Part shown: positions 14,552-25,829 of the stretch, piece after piece
Position numbering within the stretch: position 1 is the first letter of the stretch
How the letters are laid out: the number at the start of each line of letters is the position of its first letter
Source of the DNA: Streptomyces sp. ISL-12
GTDB taxonomy: Bacteria > Actinomycetota > Actinomycetes > Streptomycetales > Streptomycetaceae
DNA: 37,070 nucleotides
Direction of reading: 5' to 3'
Assembly: GCF_018614415.1 (NCBI RefSeq)
Contig: NZ_JAGGOO010000076.1
Location: forward strand, 1 to 37,070
Program-made: the position numbers and the translations under genes
The notes under the pieces: generated by a model
Told to the model about the DNA's origin: nothing
Databases searched by the model: none
What the model saw: the letters and a program-made list of their open reading frames with translations, nothing else

Positions 14552-15364
14552 ATGCGCATCCGAATCGTCGACGCCTTCACCGACCGGCCCTTCGCGGGCA
14601 ACCCCGCCGGGGTCCTGCTCCTCGACGCCTTCCCGGACGACCGCCTGCTCCAGCAAGTCGCCCTGGAGGTCAACCACGCCGAGACGGCCTTCGCCCACCC
14701 GCTGCCCGAGGGCGGCGCGGCCGACTGGGCACTGCGCTGGTTCACCCCGGCCACCGAGGTGAACCTGTGCGGCCACGCCACGCTCGCCACCGCCCACGTC
14801 CTGCACACCACCGGCGCCCATCAGGGGCCCGTCCGGTTCGCCACCCGCAGCGGCGTCCTCGTCGCCACGCCCGGCGCGGACGGCTCGCTCACCCTGGACT
14901 TCCCGACCGCGCCGCTGACCCCGGCCGAGGTACCGGCGGGTCTGGCCGAGGCCCTCGGCGCCGAGCCCCGCGCGGTCCTCGACACCGGCCCGAACGTCGG
15001 TGACCTGCTGGTCGAACTCGCCGACGAGCAGACCGTCCGCGAGCTGACACCGGACCACAAGGCGCTGGCGGCCCACTCCGAGCGCGGCGTCATCGCGACC
15101 GCCCGCGCCGAGGACCCCGCGCGCGGCTACGACTTCGTCTCCCGCTGCTTCTTCCCCAACGTCGGCATCGACGAGGACCCGGTCACCGGCAGCGCGCACA
15201 CCGCGCTGGCCCCCTACTGGTGCGAACGCCTGGGCCGTCCCGCCCTCACCGGGCTCCAGGCGTCACCGCGCTCCGGCCTGGTCCGCGTGGAGCCGCTCGG
15301 CGACCGCACGCTGCTGAGCGGGCGCGCGGTGACGGTGATCGAGGGCGACCTGCTCGCCTGGTGA
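14552..15364 (+). CDS. PhzF-family isomerase/epimerase-like protein
   Basis: The 270-residue protein is a member of the phenazine biosynthesis PhzF family (two-domain, diaminopimelate-epimerase fold). Family landmarks are IVDAFTDRPFAGNPAGV (5-21), the catalytic-Glu region NHAETAF (Glu44), RWFTPATEVNLCGHATLATAH (62-82) and GIDEDPVTGSAHTALAPYW near the C-terminus. Only members in phenazine clusters isomerise DHHA; no other phenazine gene is seen here, so this is a housekeeping or orphan member with an unknown small-molecule substrate. It is divergent from the PadR regulator and converges on the CPBP gene. Confidence 0.92.
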   Translation: MRIRIVDAFTDRPFAGNPAGVLLLDAFPDDRLLQQVALEVNHAETAFAHPLPEGGAADWALRWFTPATEVNLCGHATLATAHVLHTTGAHQGPVRFATRSGVLVATPGADGSLTLDFPTAPLTPAEVPAGLAEALGAEPRAVLDTGPNVGDLLVELADEQTVRELTPDHKALAAHSERGVIATARAEDPARGYDFVSRCFFPNVGIDEDPVTGSAHTALAPYWCERLGRPALTGLQASPRSGLVRVEPLGDRTLLSGRAVTVIEGDLLAW

Positions 15365-15392
15365 CACCGGAGCGGGGCCGGCTGCCCGGCCG

Positions 15393-16190
15393 TCACGCCG
15401 TCGGCAGCCAGCCCACCTTCCCGGCCAGCAGCGCGTAGCCCACGAAGGCCCCGATGTCGAGCAGCGAGTGCGCCACCACCAGGGGTCCCACCCGGCCCCA
15501 GCGCCGGTACAGGCAGACGAACACCACGCCCATCACCATGTTGCCGATGAAGCCGCCGATGCCCTGGTACAGGTGGTACGAGCCGCGCAGCACCGCACTG
15601 CCGACCAGCGACGCCCGGGGCGTCCAGCCCAGTTGGTCGAGCCTGCGCAGCAGGTAGCCGACGACGACGACCTCCTCCAGGATCGAGTTCTGGAGGGCGG
15701 ACAGGATCAGCACCGGGTACTTCCACCACACCTCGGGCAGCGCCTCGGGCACCACCGTGAGGTTGAAGCCGAGGCCCCGGGCGGCCAGGTAGAAGGCGAT
15801 GCCGCTGCTGCCGATGACGGCCGCGATCACGGCACCGCGCAGCAGGTCGGGACCCGGCCGGGTGCGGTCGAAGCCCAGGGCGCGCAGGCTCCGCCCCTCC
15901 CGCAGCAGCAGGTGGGCGACGAGGGCGACCGGCACCAGCGCGGTGGCGATGCCGAACAGCTGCCAGGCGAGGTCCAGCCAGGGGCGGCCGGGCGCGGCGG
16001 AGGCGTTGAGGGTGGCCGCCTGGTCCTTCAGGCCGCCCGGCCGGGTGACCGAGCCGATGAAGCTGATCAGGGCGGAGACCCCGCTCGCGCCCAGCGAGAG
16101 AGCCAGGACGAGCAGCGTCTCGTCCCGCAGACTCCGTCGCGAGAGCCGCTCCTGAGGGATGGAATCGACCACCGGGCCCGCCTCCGCCAT
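15393..16190 (-). CDS. CPBP-family intramembrane protein (Abi/Rce1-like)
   Basis: The 265-residue protein has about seven to eight hydrophobic segments. Motif 1 of the CPBP family is present as LEEVVVVGYLLRRL (about 173-186), but the usual EExxxR arginine is Val here. Motif 2 has SYHLYQG (His) and motif 3 AHSLLD (His and Asp), so the Glu-Glu, His and His set for metal binding is kept. Family members include Rce1-like prenyl-protein proteases and bacteriocin self-immunity proteins. The ATG at 16190 was chosen over a start 27 bp upstream. The actual peptide substrate is unknown; the altered motif lowers confidence in proteolysis. Confidence 0.85.
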   Translation of the reverse strand: MAEAGPVVDSIPQERLSRRSLRDETLLVLALSLGASGVSALISFIGSVTRPGGLKDQAATLNASAAPGRPWLDLAWQLFGIATALVPVALVAHLLLREGRSLRALGFDRTRPGPDLLRGAVIAAVIGSSGIAFYLAARGLGFNLTVVPEALPEVWWKYPVLILSALQNSILEEVVVVGYLLRRLDQLGWTPRASLVGSAVLRGSYHLYQGIGGFIGNMVMGVVFVCLYRRWGRVGPLVVAHSLLDIGAFVGYALLAGKVGWLPTA

Positions 16191-16298
16191 GCACACCTGT
16201 CTCGACCGGGACGTCAAGCTTGCCCGATCAGTATGAGGCGGACACCGGCGGGGGCGGGCGCGGGCCGGGACGCCGGCCCGGCCCCGCCGCGGTCACCG

Positions 16299-17798
16299 CT
16301 ACGGCCGCCCGATCGGCCACAGGTGGACCGGGTCCCCCTTGTGCATCAGCTCGACGTAGCGCCTGGTCGTCGCGGCCAGCGCGGCCTCGCGGGACATCCC
16401 CGCCTCCAGCGCCCGGTGGAACGTGGCCGCCTGCCAAGCGGCGCCGTTGACCCGGCGCCGGCACCGCTCGTCGATCACGCCCAGGTAGAAGTCGCGGTCG
16501 GCGGGCTCGACGCCCCACGCGTCCAGCCCCGCCTCGGCCAGCGGCAGCAGCTCGTCCCGGACCAGGACGGCCGCCTCGACCTCCCCCGTGCCGCCCAGCC
16601 GGCCGCGCCTCGGCCACTGGAAGCGGGCCTCGATGCCGTACCGGCAGGCGGCGTCGAAGTTGGCGGCGGCGGCCTCGAACGGCAGCCGCGTCCACACCGG
16701 CCGCGGCTCGTCGGCGAGGGCGCGGACGACACCGTAGTAGAACGCCGCGTTGGCGATGACGTCGGTGACGGTGGGGCCCGCGGGCAGGACGCGGTTCTCC
16801 ACGCGCAGGTGCGGAAGGCCGTCGGCGACGCCGTAGACGGGGCGGTTCCAGCGGTAGACGGTTCCGTTGTGCAGTACCAGCTCGGCGAGGGACGGCACGC
16901 CGCCCGCGTCCAGGACGTCGAGGGGGTCCTCGTCGTCGCAGATCGGCAGCAGGGCCGGGTAGTAGCGCAGGTTCTCCTCGAACAGGTCGTACGCCGAGGT
17001 CACCCACCGCTCCCCGAACCAGGTGCGCGGACGCACGCCCTGCGCCTGGAGCTCGGGCGGGCGGGTGTCGGTGGACTGCTGGAACAGCGGCGGGCGGGAC
17101 TCCCGCCACAGCTCGCGGCCGAACAGGAAGGGCGCGTTGGCCCCGACTGCGATCTGCGCGGCGGTCACGGCCTGCGCGGCGTTCCACACCCCGGCGAAAC
17201 GCTCCGGCGTCACCTGGAGGTGCAGCTGCACCGACGTGCAGGCGGCCTCGGGGGCGATGGACTTCGAGGTGCAGCTGAGGCGTTCGACGCCGTCGATCTC
17301 CAGGTGGAAGTCCTCGCCGCGGGCGGCCACGATCTGGTCGTTGAGCAGGGCGTAGCGGTCCACGTCGGAGAGGTTGGAGGAGACCAGGTCGTCCCGGTCC
17401 AGGGTCGGCAGAATGCCGATCATCGCGATTCCCGCGTCCAGCTCTCCGGCCTTTCGGTCGGCATATGCCAAGGAGGTGCTGATTTCCTCGGCGAGCCGGT
17501 CGAATACGCGGCCCTCCAGCCGGTGTGGAGCGATGTTGACTTCCAGGTTGAACATGGCGAGTTCTGTTTGGAAGTCCCGGCTCGCGATGCGTTCCAGGAC
17601 CTGCCCGTTCAGCATTTTGGGCATCCCGTCGGCACCGACGAGATTCAGTTCGATCTCCAGCCCCATCAGGTTCTTCGGCCGGTCGAACCGCTTCTCCGCC
17701 AGGAGTCGCTCCAAGCCCGTCAGACAGCGGCGGAGCTTGTCGCGGTAGTGCTGGCGATCGGACAGGTCCACCTGGCCTGCCGCGACCTTCTCCCCCAT
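16299..17798 (-). CDS. Glutamate-cysteine ligase family (GCS2-like) protein
   Basis: The 499-residue protein has the glutamine-synthetase-like fold of carboxylate-amine ligases: MGLEIELNLV (about 45-54, Glu residues for metal/ATP), APEAACTSVQLHLQV (about 182-196) and a HLRVENRVLPAGPTVTDV segment (about 323-340) as in GCS2 enzymes. Such enzymes form gamma-glutamyl amides; in actinomycetes they include EgtA (ergothioneine) and MshC-independent paralogues. No egtB-D genes are nearby, so I would not call it EgtA. The start ATG follows GAGGAGG 8 nt upstream. It stands alone, with a 560-bp gene-poor stretch upstream. Confidence 0.8.
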   Translation of the reverse strand: MGEKVAAGQVDLSDRQHYRDKLRRCLTGLERLLAEKRFDRPKNLMGLEIELNLVGADGMPKMLNGQVLERIASRDFQTELAMFNLEVNIAPHRLEGRVFDRLAEEISTSLAYADRKAGELDAGIAMIGILPTLDRDDLVSSNLSDVDRYALLNDQIVAARGEDFHLEIDGVERLSCTSKSIAPEAACTSVQLHLQVTPERFAGVWNAAQAVTAAQIAVGANAPFLFGRELWRESRPPLFQQSTDTRPPELQAQGVRPRTWFGERWVTSAYDLFEENLRYYPALLPICDDEDPLDVLDAGGVPSLAELVLHNGTVYRWNRPVYGVADGLPHLRVENRVLPAGPTVTDVIANAAFYYGVVRALADEPRPVWTRLPFEAAAANFDAACRYGIEARFQWPRRGRLGGTGEVEAAVLVRDELLPLAEAGLDAWGVEPADRDFYLGVIDERCRRRVNGAAWQAATFHRALEAGMSREAALAATTRRYVELMHKGDPVHLWPIGRP

Positions 17799-18359
17799 GG
17801 AAGCGTCCTCCTCGGATCAGCGGCCGGGGTCCGGCCGCCGGTGGGTGCCGGTCAGGATGGATGATGCCCAGCCGATGCGATCGATAACGTCCCCGAGCGG
17901 ACCCGCGAGCCGCTACGCTGGCGCGATGTGACCGGAGGCACATTCACCGGGCATGGCGCACAGCCGGTTTCGGACTCCGGGAACTCGTGGAAAAGCCCGA
18001 CGACAATTGGCCGACCGCTTCCCGGATATTCCCCGAGGTCATCGGCGTTCAGCCCGTTCGAAATCAGGGTATCCTCCGCATATCGCCGACCGGATGCGCT
18101 CTTGTTCGTCTTGCCGGAAAGCGCTAGCCGAAACACACCCTGAACACCTGTCGTATAAACTCTGCGGACACGGCAGAGAGCTGGCGCCTACGGTCGAGAT
18201 CGCCGAGGCGACGTACAGCAGCCCTCACCCCCGCTTGCCGGCGTTCGGACCCGGCCTCGTCTCTCTGCCCCTGCGAGCTGACAGCGTCGTCCGCCCGGCC
18301 CCCACGCCGCCCTGCCCCGCCCTCGCGCCACCGTGCCTTCGATTGAGAGGCGACCCACC
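17799..18359. other. Gene-poor stretch of lower GC
   Basis: This 560-bp gap separates divergent genes. From about 17930 to 18175 the base composition is visibly less GC-rich than its neighbours (for example TATCCTCCGCATATCG and GTCGTATAAACTCTGCGG). A TATAAA box is present near 18153 but no matching -35. Short open frames on both strands lack codon bias and recognisable motifs. It probably holds the promoters of the two flanking genes; a small RNA is possible but unsupported. Confidence 0.4.
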
Positions 18360-18944
18360 ATGCCGCTGCATGTCCCCCCGGCTCCCGCGCCCGCCCTGCG
18401 CACCGTCCTCACCGCGCTCTCCTCGCCCACCGCGGTCCGCGAGGCCCGCACCCCGTCCCTGCTCGGCGCCCGCGGTCCGGTCACGCCCGAGCTGCCGCTG
18501 CCCGTGCACGTCCTGGACCACGTCACCCCCGAGGGCGTGCCGGCCGTGCGGCTCGCCGGGTGGCGTTTCCTCATCCGCAGCGGGGAGGGCGTGGTGGCCG
18601 CGGCGGACACCATGCTGACCCCGGACGGCTGGGCCTTCTCGCACTTCTTCGAGGGCCCCTACGTCACCGCGACCGAACGCGCGCTGCGCCAGGCCGAGTC
18701 GGTGGCCCAGCCGTTCCAGCCGCGCCTGCTGTCGGTGCCCGGCCTGTACATGCTCACCCTGTGGCTGCACGGCGACCACACGGCCGACGCCGCCGTCGGC
18801 CACCCGGACGCCACCGACCTGCTGGTGCCGCTGGCACCGGCCCCGCCCGGCATCGCGGCGCACCGGCCGCACCGGGTCGCGGACCTGCTCCCGGTCCTGA
18901 CCCACCGGGCCACGCCGACACCCCTGCTCCGCTCCCCCGCCTGA
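18360..18944 (+). CDS. Conserved hypothetical protein
   Basis: The 194-residue soluble protein has no signal peptide or membrane helix. ATG 18360 is used, with GAGAGG 9 nt upstream. The middle part (about 45-150) has the alternating hydrophobic pattern of a beta-rich domain: VRLAGWRFLIRSGEGVVAAAD, then a helix FFEGPYVTATERALRQAE and GLYMLTLWLHGDHTADAAVG. The last ~45 residues are Pro/Ala/His-rich. I recognise a Streptomyces-type hypothetical family but no function. A hairpin terminator follows at 18968-19004, so it is transcribed alone. Confidence 0.7.
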   Translation: MPLHVPPAPAPALRTVLTALSSPTAVREARTPSLLGARGPVTPELPLPVHVLDHVTPEGVPAVRLAGWRFLIRSGEGVVAAADTMLTPDGWAFSHFFEGPYVTATERALRQAESVAQPFQPRLLSVPGLYMLTLWLHGDHTADAAVGHPDATDLLVPLAPAPPGIAAHRPHRVADLLPVLTHRATPTPLLRSPA

Positions 18945-18967
18945 TCCCCACAGGAACCGAACGCCAC

Positions 18968-19004
18968 GTGACCCCGCCGCCCGAGAACAGGGCAGCGGGG
19001 TCAC
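18968..19004 (+). terminator. Hairpin terminator after hypothetical gene
   Basis: GTGACCCCGC and GCGGGGTCAC form a perfect 10-bp stem; GCCC/GGGC can extend it across one mismatch, leaving a small loop. It begins 24 bp after the stop of the gene ending at 18944. The rest of the 337-bp gap to 19282 shows no gene or clear promoter. Confidence 0.75.
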
Positions 19005-19281
19005 CCGCGCCCGCAAGTCCCGGCACCCACCCGGACCAGCCCCTCCAGGCCCCGCGAATCCACCGCACGGACACCGGAGTTGGACTGAACCGTCCGGGCG
19101 GGTGACGCGTCCTCGACCTGTGAGAGGCGGTGCCGCGAAATACCTGCGGATCGACGCCCGTGGGGCAACACTGGGTCCGGACCGACTTATGCGACGGGGG
19201 GCGGCCATGAACCACGCTTCACGCCGCGGAACAGAGACGACAGCACACCCACCCATCACTCCGGAGCGAAAGAACCCCGCC

Positions 19282-19488
19282 ATGTGCCAGCACCAGCCGC
19301 CGTGTCCGTCAGCCGACTCCGCCGACCGGGAATCCGCCCGTCTCGTGGCGCACCACCCGGAGCAGGGCTGGAGCCTGCTGTGCAACGGTGTCCTCTTCTT
19401 CGAGGACACCGGCGAACTCCTGCCGGACGGCCGGATCATCGCCCCGCACCGACCGCTCGGTGCCGGCCAGGTGATGACGGCCGCCTGA
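19282..19488 (+). CDS. DUF5999 family small protein
   Basis: The 68-residue protein starts MCQHQPPCPSADSADRE, then has AHHPEQGWSLLCNGVLFFED and TGELLPDGRIIAPHRP, the complete signature of a small Streptomyces family (DUF5999). Three Cys and two His in the N-terminal third (C2, H4, C8 and later C42) could bind a metal. A GGAG lies 14 bp upstream; an in-frame ATG at 19207 preceded by GGGGGGCGG would add 25 residues not typical of the family. The function is unknown. It converges, with an 8-bp gap, on the sugar transporter operon. Confidence 0.85.
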   Translation: MCQHQPPCPSADSADRESARLVAHHPEQGWSLLCNGVLFFEDTGELLPDGRIIAPHRPLGAGQVMTAA

Positions 19489-19496
19489 CCGCCTCC

Positions 19497-20327
19497 TCAC
19501 CCCTTCGTGGCCCCGGCCGTGAGCCCGCCGACGAGCTGCCGCTCGGCCACCGAGTAGAAGGCCAGGGCGGGCACCATCGCCAGCACCAGGTAGGCGAAGA
19601 CCCGGGCGGTGTCCGCGGAGTACTGGCCCTGGAACTGCTGGACCCCGATCGGAATGGTCCACCAGGTGGAGTCGGTGAAGACCAGCAGCGGCAGGAAGAA
19701 GTTGTTCCAGCTGGTGACCACGGCCAGTACGGACACCGTCCCCAGCGCCGGCCGGGCCATCGGCAGCAGCACCCGCCAGAAGAAGCCGAACGGCCCGCAG
19801 CCGTCCAGGGTGGCCGCCTCCTCCAGCTCACCGGGGATCTCCCGGAAGAAGCCGCGCAGGATGATGATGGTCATCGGCAGCCCGAAAGCGGCCTGCGGCA
19901 GGATCACGCCGAGCGGGTTGTCCAGCAGGCCCATCGAGCGCAGCAGCAGGAACAGCGGCAGCGCCGCCACCGCGAAGGGGAACATCAGCCCCATCGTGAA
20001 CAGCGTGAACAGCGCTTCCCGGCCGCGGAAGGCGAACCGGGCGAAGGAGAACGCGGCGAGCGCGGAGACCGCGACCACGAGGACGGTGGTCGCCACCGCG
20101 ATCAGCGTGCTGTTGCCGACCAGCCGCCAGAAGGAGCCCGAGCCGAGGATGTCCGTGTAGTTGGAGAGCACCCACGGGCTCGGCAGCCCCACCGGGTTGT
20201 CGGAGAGCTGGTCCGAGGACTTGAACCCGGACAGCACGGCGTACAGCAGCGGCACGGCCATGACGGCGCCGACGAGGGTCAGGGCGAGGTGCAGGGGCAG
20301 GGTCCGCCCCCGGGACTTGGCGCTCAC
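19497..20327 (-). CDS. Carbohydrate ABC transporter permease (MalG-type)
   Basis: The 276-residue inner-membrane permease is one half of the channel for an imported sugar. It shows six helices, beginning LPLHLALTLVGAVMAVPLLYAV, and the ATPase-docking EAA loop EELEEAATLDGCGPFGFFWRVLLP (about 170-190, with the conserved EAA...G pattern). C-terminal VAERQLVGGLTAGATKG is the usual end of MalG-type subunits. The start GTG overlaps the stop of the upstream permease (GTGA), so the two are translationally coupled. No ATPase gene is in the operon; in Streptomyces many such importers share the MsiK ATPase, which is a family-level inference. Confidence 0.95.
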   Translation of the reverse strand: MSAKSRGRTLPLHLALTLVGAVMAVPLLYAVLSGFKSSDQLSDNPVGLPSPWVLSNYTDILGSGSFWRLVGNSTLIAVATTVLVVAVSALAAFSFARFAFRGREALFTLFTMGLMFPFAVAALPLFLLLRSMGLLDNPLGVILPQAAFGLPMTIIILRGFFREIPGELEEAATLDGCGPFGFFWRVLLPMARPALGTVSVLAVVTSWNNFFLPLLVFTDSTWWTIPIGVQQFQGQYSADTARVFAYLVLAMVPALAFYSVAERQLVGGLTAGATKG

Positions 20328-21322
20328 TTGCCGTCTCCCCTCATGGTCGTGGTGGCCCCCTGGAGGTCGCGCCGCAGCACGAACCGCTGGTAGGCGAGGG
20401 CGAAGACGAGGCTGATGCCGAACATGACCACGCTGATCGCGCTGGCGTAGCCGACCTGGTACCGCTTGAACCCGAACTGGAACATGGTCACGGCCATGGT
20501 CTCGGAGTGGTGGTCGGGACCTCCCTGGGTGACCACCCACACCAGGTCGAACAGCTGGATGGCGCCGATGACGGACAGGAACACGCTGATGCGCAGGGTG
20601 GGCGCCAGCAGCGGCAGGGTGACGTTGCGGAAACGCTGCCAGGCGCCCGCCCCGTCGATGAGCGCGGCCTCCGTCAACTCCTTCGGGATGGACTGGAGTC
20701 CGGCCAGGTAGAGCATCATGTGGAAGCCGAAGTACTTCCACGTCATGACGAGGAAGAGCGTCGCCATCACCATCGACGGGTCGGCGAACCACTCCCCGCC
20801 GGCACCGTCCAGGCCGACGCCGCCCAGCGCCCGGTCGGCGAGCCCGTCGTCCGGCGCGAAGATCATGCCGAACAGCACACCGGTGATGGCCTCGGACAGC
20901 ACGTACGGCGCGAAGAACAGCATCCGGTACACCGCCCGGCCGCGCATCCGCTGGTTCAGCAGGACCGCCATGGCCAGCGCGAACGGCAGTTGCAGTGCCA
21001 GGGAGAGGACCACCAGGACCAGGCAGCGCCACAGGTCGCCGAGGAAGACCGGGTCGTCGAAGAGGCGGGTGAAGTTGTCGGTGCCGATGTAGTCCGAGGG
21101 CATGCCGAAGCCGCCCCACCTGAAGAAGGCGGCGTACAGCGCGAACAGGATCGGCAGCACGACGAGGACCAGGAACAGCACCAGGGCGGGCAGTTGGAAG
21201 CCGACCGCGGTGAGCCAGTGCGTGATACGGCGCCGGGTCCGCCCCCGGGCCGCGGCGGCCGGCGGGGGCGGCAGGTCGGCACCGGGGCCGGTCCGCTCGT
21301 CCGGCAGGAACGTGGAGGTCAT
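20324..21322 (-). CDS. Carbohydrate ABC transporter permease (MalF-type)
   Basis: The 332-residue permease has a Pro/Arg-rich cytoplasmic N-terminus (1-35), then six helices beginning FQLPALVLFLVLVVLPILFALYAAF. The EAA loop is LTEAALIDGAGAWQRFRNVTLPLL (about 216-239). It forms the heterodimeric channel with the MalG-type subunit that follows. The start ATG is 6 bp downstream of the binding-protein stop. The order binding protein, MalF-type, MalG-type is standard for actinobacterial CUT1 importers. Confidence 0.95.
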   Translation of the reverse strand: MTSTFLPDERTGPGADLPPPPAAAARGRTRRRITHWLTAVGFQLPALVLFLVLVVLPILFALYAAFFRWGGFGMPSDYIGTDNFTRLFDDPVFLGDLWRCLVLVVLSLALQLPFALAMAVLLNQRMRGRAVYRMLFFAPYVLSEAITGVLFGMIFAPDDGLADRALGGVGLDGAGGEWFADPSMVMATLFLVMTWKYFGFHMMLYLAGLQSIPKELTEAALIDGAGAWQRFRNVTLPLLAPTLRISVFLSVIGAIQLFDLVWVVTQGGPDHHSETMAVTMFQFGFKRYQVGYASAISVVMFGISLVFALAYQRFVLRRDLQGATTTMRGDGK

Positions 21323-21328
21323 CGGTGG

Positions 21329-22621
21329 TTACTGCTCTTCCTTCGCGACCTTGGTGATCGACTCGGCGACCTGCTCGGGGGACTTGGAGCCGGCGATGAG
21401 CGCGGCGACGCTGTCGTTGACCTCCTGGCCGACGGCGGGCGCGTAGGCCTGGTCGAGGTAGAGCTGGAAGCCGCTGGCCCCCTTCAACTGCTGCTGTACG
21501 GCCTTCAGGTCCGCGTCGGTCAGCGCGCTCTCGGCGGCCGGGACCACGGGCAGGACACCGGTCTTGGTGACCAGTTCCCGGTCGGTGGCCTCGGAGGCGA
21601 AGAACTTCAGGAAGTCGACGGCCGCCTGCGGGGCGTCCCTGCGCAGGGCGTGCCCGTTGGCCCCGCCGAACACCTCGGTGAGGGCGCCCTTGCCGCCCTC
21701 GACGGCCGGGAACGGGAAGAAACCGAGGTCGTCCCCGAGCCCCTTGCCCGAGTCCGCCTGCACCACCGGGGCCCACTGGCCCATCAGCTCCATCGCCGCC
21801 TTGCCGTTGCCGACGGCGGCGGCCTGCCCGTTGGGGGCGGAGTAGGCGGCGCCGAGGAAACCCTTCTGGAACGGCTGGAGCCCGGCCAGTTCCTTCAGGT
21901 GCTGCCCGGCCTGGACGAACGCGGCCCCGGTGAAGTCCTTGTCGTCGGCGGCCTTCTGCACGGCCTCGGCACCGCCGACGCGCATCGCGAGGTAGGCCCA
22001 GTAGTACATGCCGGGCCACTTCTCCTTGCCGGCCAGGGCGATGGGCGTGATGTTCTCCGACTTCAGCGCGCGTACGGCGTCCAGGAAGCCGCTCCAGGTG
22101 GCGGGCGGGGCGGTGATGCCGGCCTTCTTGAAGAGCGCCTTGTTGTACCAGAACCCGACCATGCCGCTGTCGAACGGGATGCCGTAGAGCCTGTCGTCGA
22201 TCAGGTACGGCTCCTTCGCGACCGGGAGCATCCCGTCGGACCACTCCTTGGTGCGGTCGGTGAGGTCCTCGACGAGCCCCGCGTCGACCTGCTGCTTGAG
22301 GACGCCGCCGCCCCAGGTGTGGAAGATGTCCGGGAGCTTCCCGGAGGCGATGAGCGCCGTCATCTTCGACTTGTAGGCGTCGTTCTCCAGCTGGACGATC
22401 TTTATCTTGACGTTGGGGTTCTGCGCCTCGAACTTCTTGGCGAGGGCCGCCCAGACGTCCTTCGTCGGCTGGGTCGTGGAGATGTTCCACCACTCGATGG
22501 TGGTGGTCCCGGACGCCCCTTCGTCCGAGTCACCGCCGCAGCCGCTCAGTACCGTCATGCCAAGACCGGCCGCGGCCGAGGCCGCCAGGAACCCGCGGCG
22601 GGACAGTGCCGGGTCGCCCAT
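21329..22621 (-). CDS. Carbohydrate ABC transporter substrate-binding lipoprotein
   Basis: The 430-residue extracellular receptor begins MGDPALSRRGFLAASAAAG, a Tat-like twin-Arg signal leading to lipobox LSGC, so it is exported folded and lipid-anchored. The mature part fits family 1 sugar-binding proteins: TTTIEWWNISTTQP near the start, KKFEAQNPNVKIKIVQ, and GVPLY-type segment RLYGIPFDSGMVGFWYNKALF. The ATG has AGGAG 7 nt upstream. A promoter (22681-22710) and an inverted repeat (22639-22649) lie upstream. CUT1 family, oligosaccharide rather than monosaccharide more likely; the operator hints at a LacI-type repressor and possibly xylan or similar sugars. Confidence 0.94.
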   Translation of the reverse strand: MGDPALSRRGFLAASAAAGLGMTVLSGCGGDSDEGASGTTTIEWWNISTTQPTKDVWAALAKKFEAQNPNVKIKIVQLENDAYKSKMTALIASGKLPDIFHTWGGGVLKQQVDAGLVEDLTDRTKEWSDGMLPVAKEPYLIDDRLYGIPFDSGMVGFWYNKALFKKAGITAPPATWSGFLDAVRALKSENITPIALAGKEKWPGMYYWAYLAMRVGGAEAVQKAADDKDFTGAAFVQAGQHLKELAGLQPFQKGFLGAAYSAPNGQAAAVGNGKAAMELMGQWAPVVQADSGKGLGDDLGFFPFPAVEGGKGALTEVFGGANGHALRRDAPQAAVDFLKFFASEATDRELVTKTGVLPVVPAAESALTDADLKAVQQQLKGASGFQLYLDQAYAPAVGQEVNDSVAALIAGSKSPEQVAESITKVAKEEQ

Positions 22622-22638
22622 GATGTGCTCCTTGAGTG

Positions 22639-22649
22639 CGAAAGTTTCG
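22639..22649. promoter_or_regulatory. LacI-family-like operator of the sugar importer
   Basis: CGAAAGTTTCG is a perfect inverted repeat around a central base, 18 bp upstream of the ATG and downstream of the predicted transcription start. CGAA...TTCG sites are bound by LacI-family repressors of xylan/xylose genes in Streptomyces (BxlR/XlnR type). No LacI gene is in the window. Confidence 0.6.
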
Positions 22650-22680
22650 GAGGAAATCCAGAAAGCTGCGCTGCTGCCGC

Positions 22681-22710
22681 ACCCTAGGGACCGCGCGTAA
22701 TCGGTGGCAA
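22681..22710 (-). promoter_or_regulatory. Promoter of the sugar importer operon
   Basis: TTGCCA (22705-22710) and TAGGGT (22681-22686) on the minus strand are 18 bp apart, a good vegetative promoter. The start is predicted near 22674, about 50 nt before the ATG at 22621. Confidence 0.7.
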
Positions 22711-22823
22711 CCCCTCGTACACAACGAATCTGTCCTCGCCGAAGACGAGCCACCCAGGAAGACGAAACATTCGGCCCATGTCGCGAACCTTTTACGGCTC
22801 CCCGGCGTGACGACGGAAACAGA

Positions 22824-22853
22824 AAGGGGCCCCGCCGGTCGGCGGGGCCCCTT
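22824..22853 (-). terminator. Strong hairpin terminator of gcvP
   Basis: AAGGGGCCCCGCC and GGCGGGGCCCCTT are perfect 13-bp arms around GGTC, 13 bp after the gcvP stop. The stem is symmetrical, so it also blocks read-through in the other direction. After the stem no long T-run follows, only the paired TT. Confidence 0.9.
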
Positions 22854-22865
22854 CGCGTGTCCTGC

Positions 22866-25751
<2,886 letters not shown>

Positions 25752-25756
25752 TGTGC

Positions 25757-25810
25757 GGAGGCCTCCTGGTCTGACGCGACCTGCGAGGGGCACCACGGCA
25801 CGGGTGCCCC
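25757..25810 (-). promoter_or_regulatory. Likely riboswitch expression platform of gcvP
   Basis: Between the aptamers and the ATG, GGGGCACC and GGTGCCCC (25787-25810) form an 8-bp hairpin. The Shine-Dalgarno AGGAGG overlaps the palindrome GGAGGCCTCC (25757-25766), so it can be hidden by its own 3' half (CCTCC). There is no T-run after the hairpin. This points to control of translation initiation, although a terminator-type switch cannot be excluded. Confidence 0.5.
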
Positions 25811-25829
25811 GACGGCCTCCCCCTCTGTC

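Noticed and set aside
14552..15364. A phenazine biosynthetic cluster around phzF
   Set aside because: No other phz genes are present; PhzF-family proteins are common outside such clusters.
16299..17798. Calling the GCS2-like gene egtA
   Set aside because: No ergothioneine genes adjacent and the family has several paralogues in actinomycetes.
17852..18136. A 94-codon minus-strand ORF in the lower-GC gap
   Set aside because: Weak third-position GC, no Shine-Dalgarno, no family resemblance.
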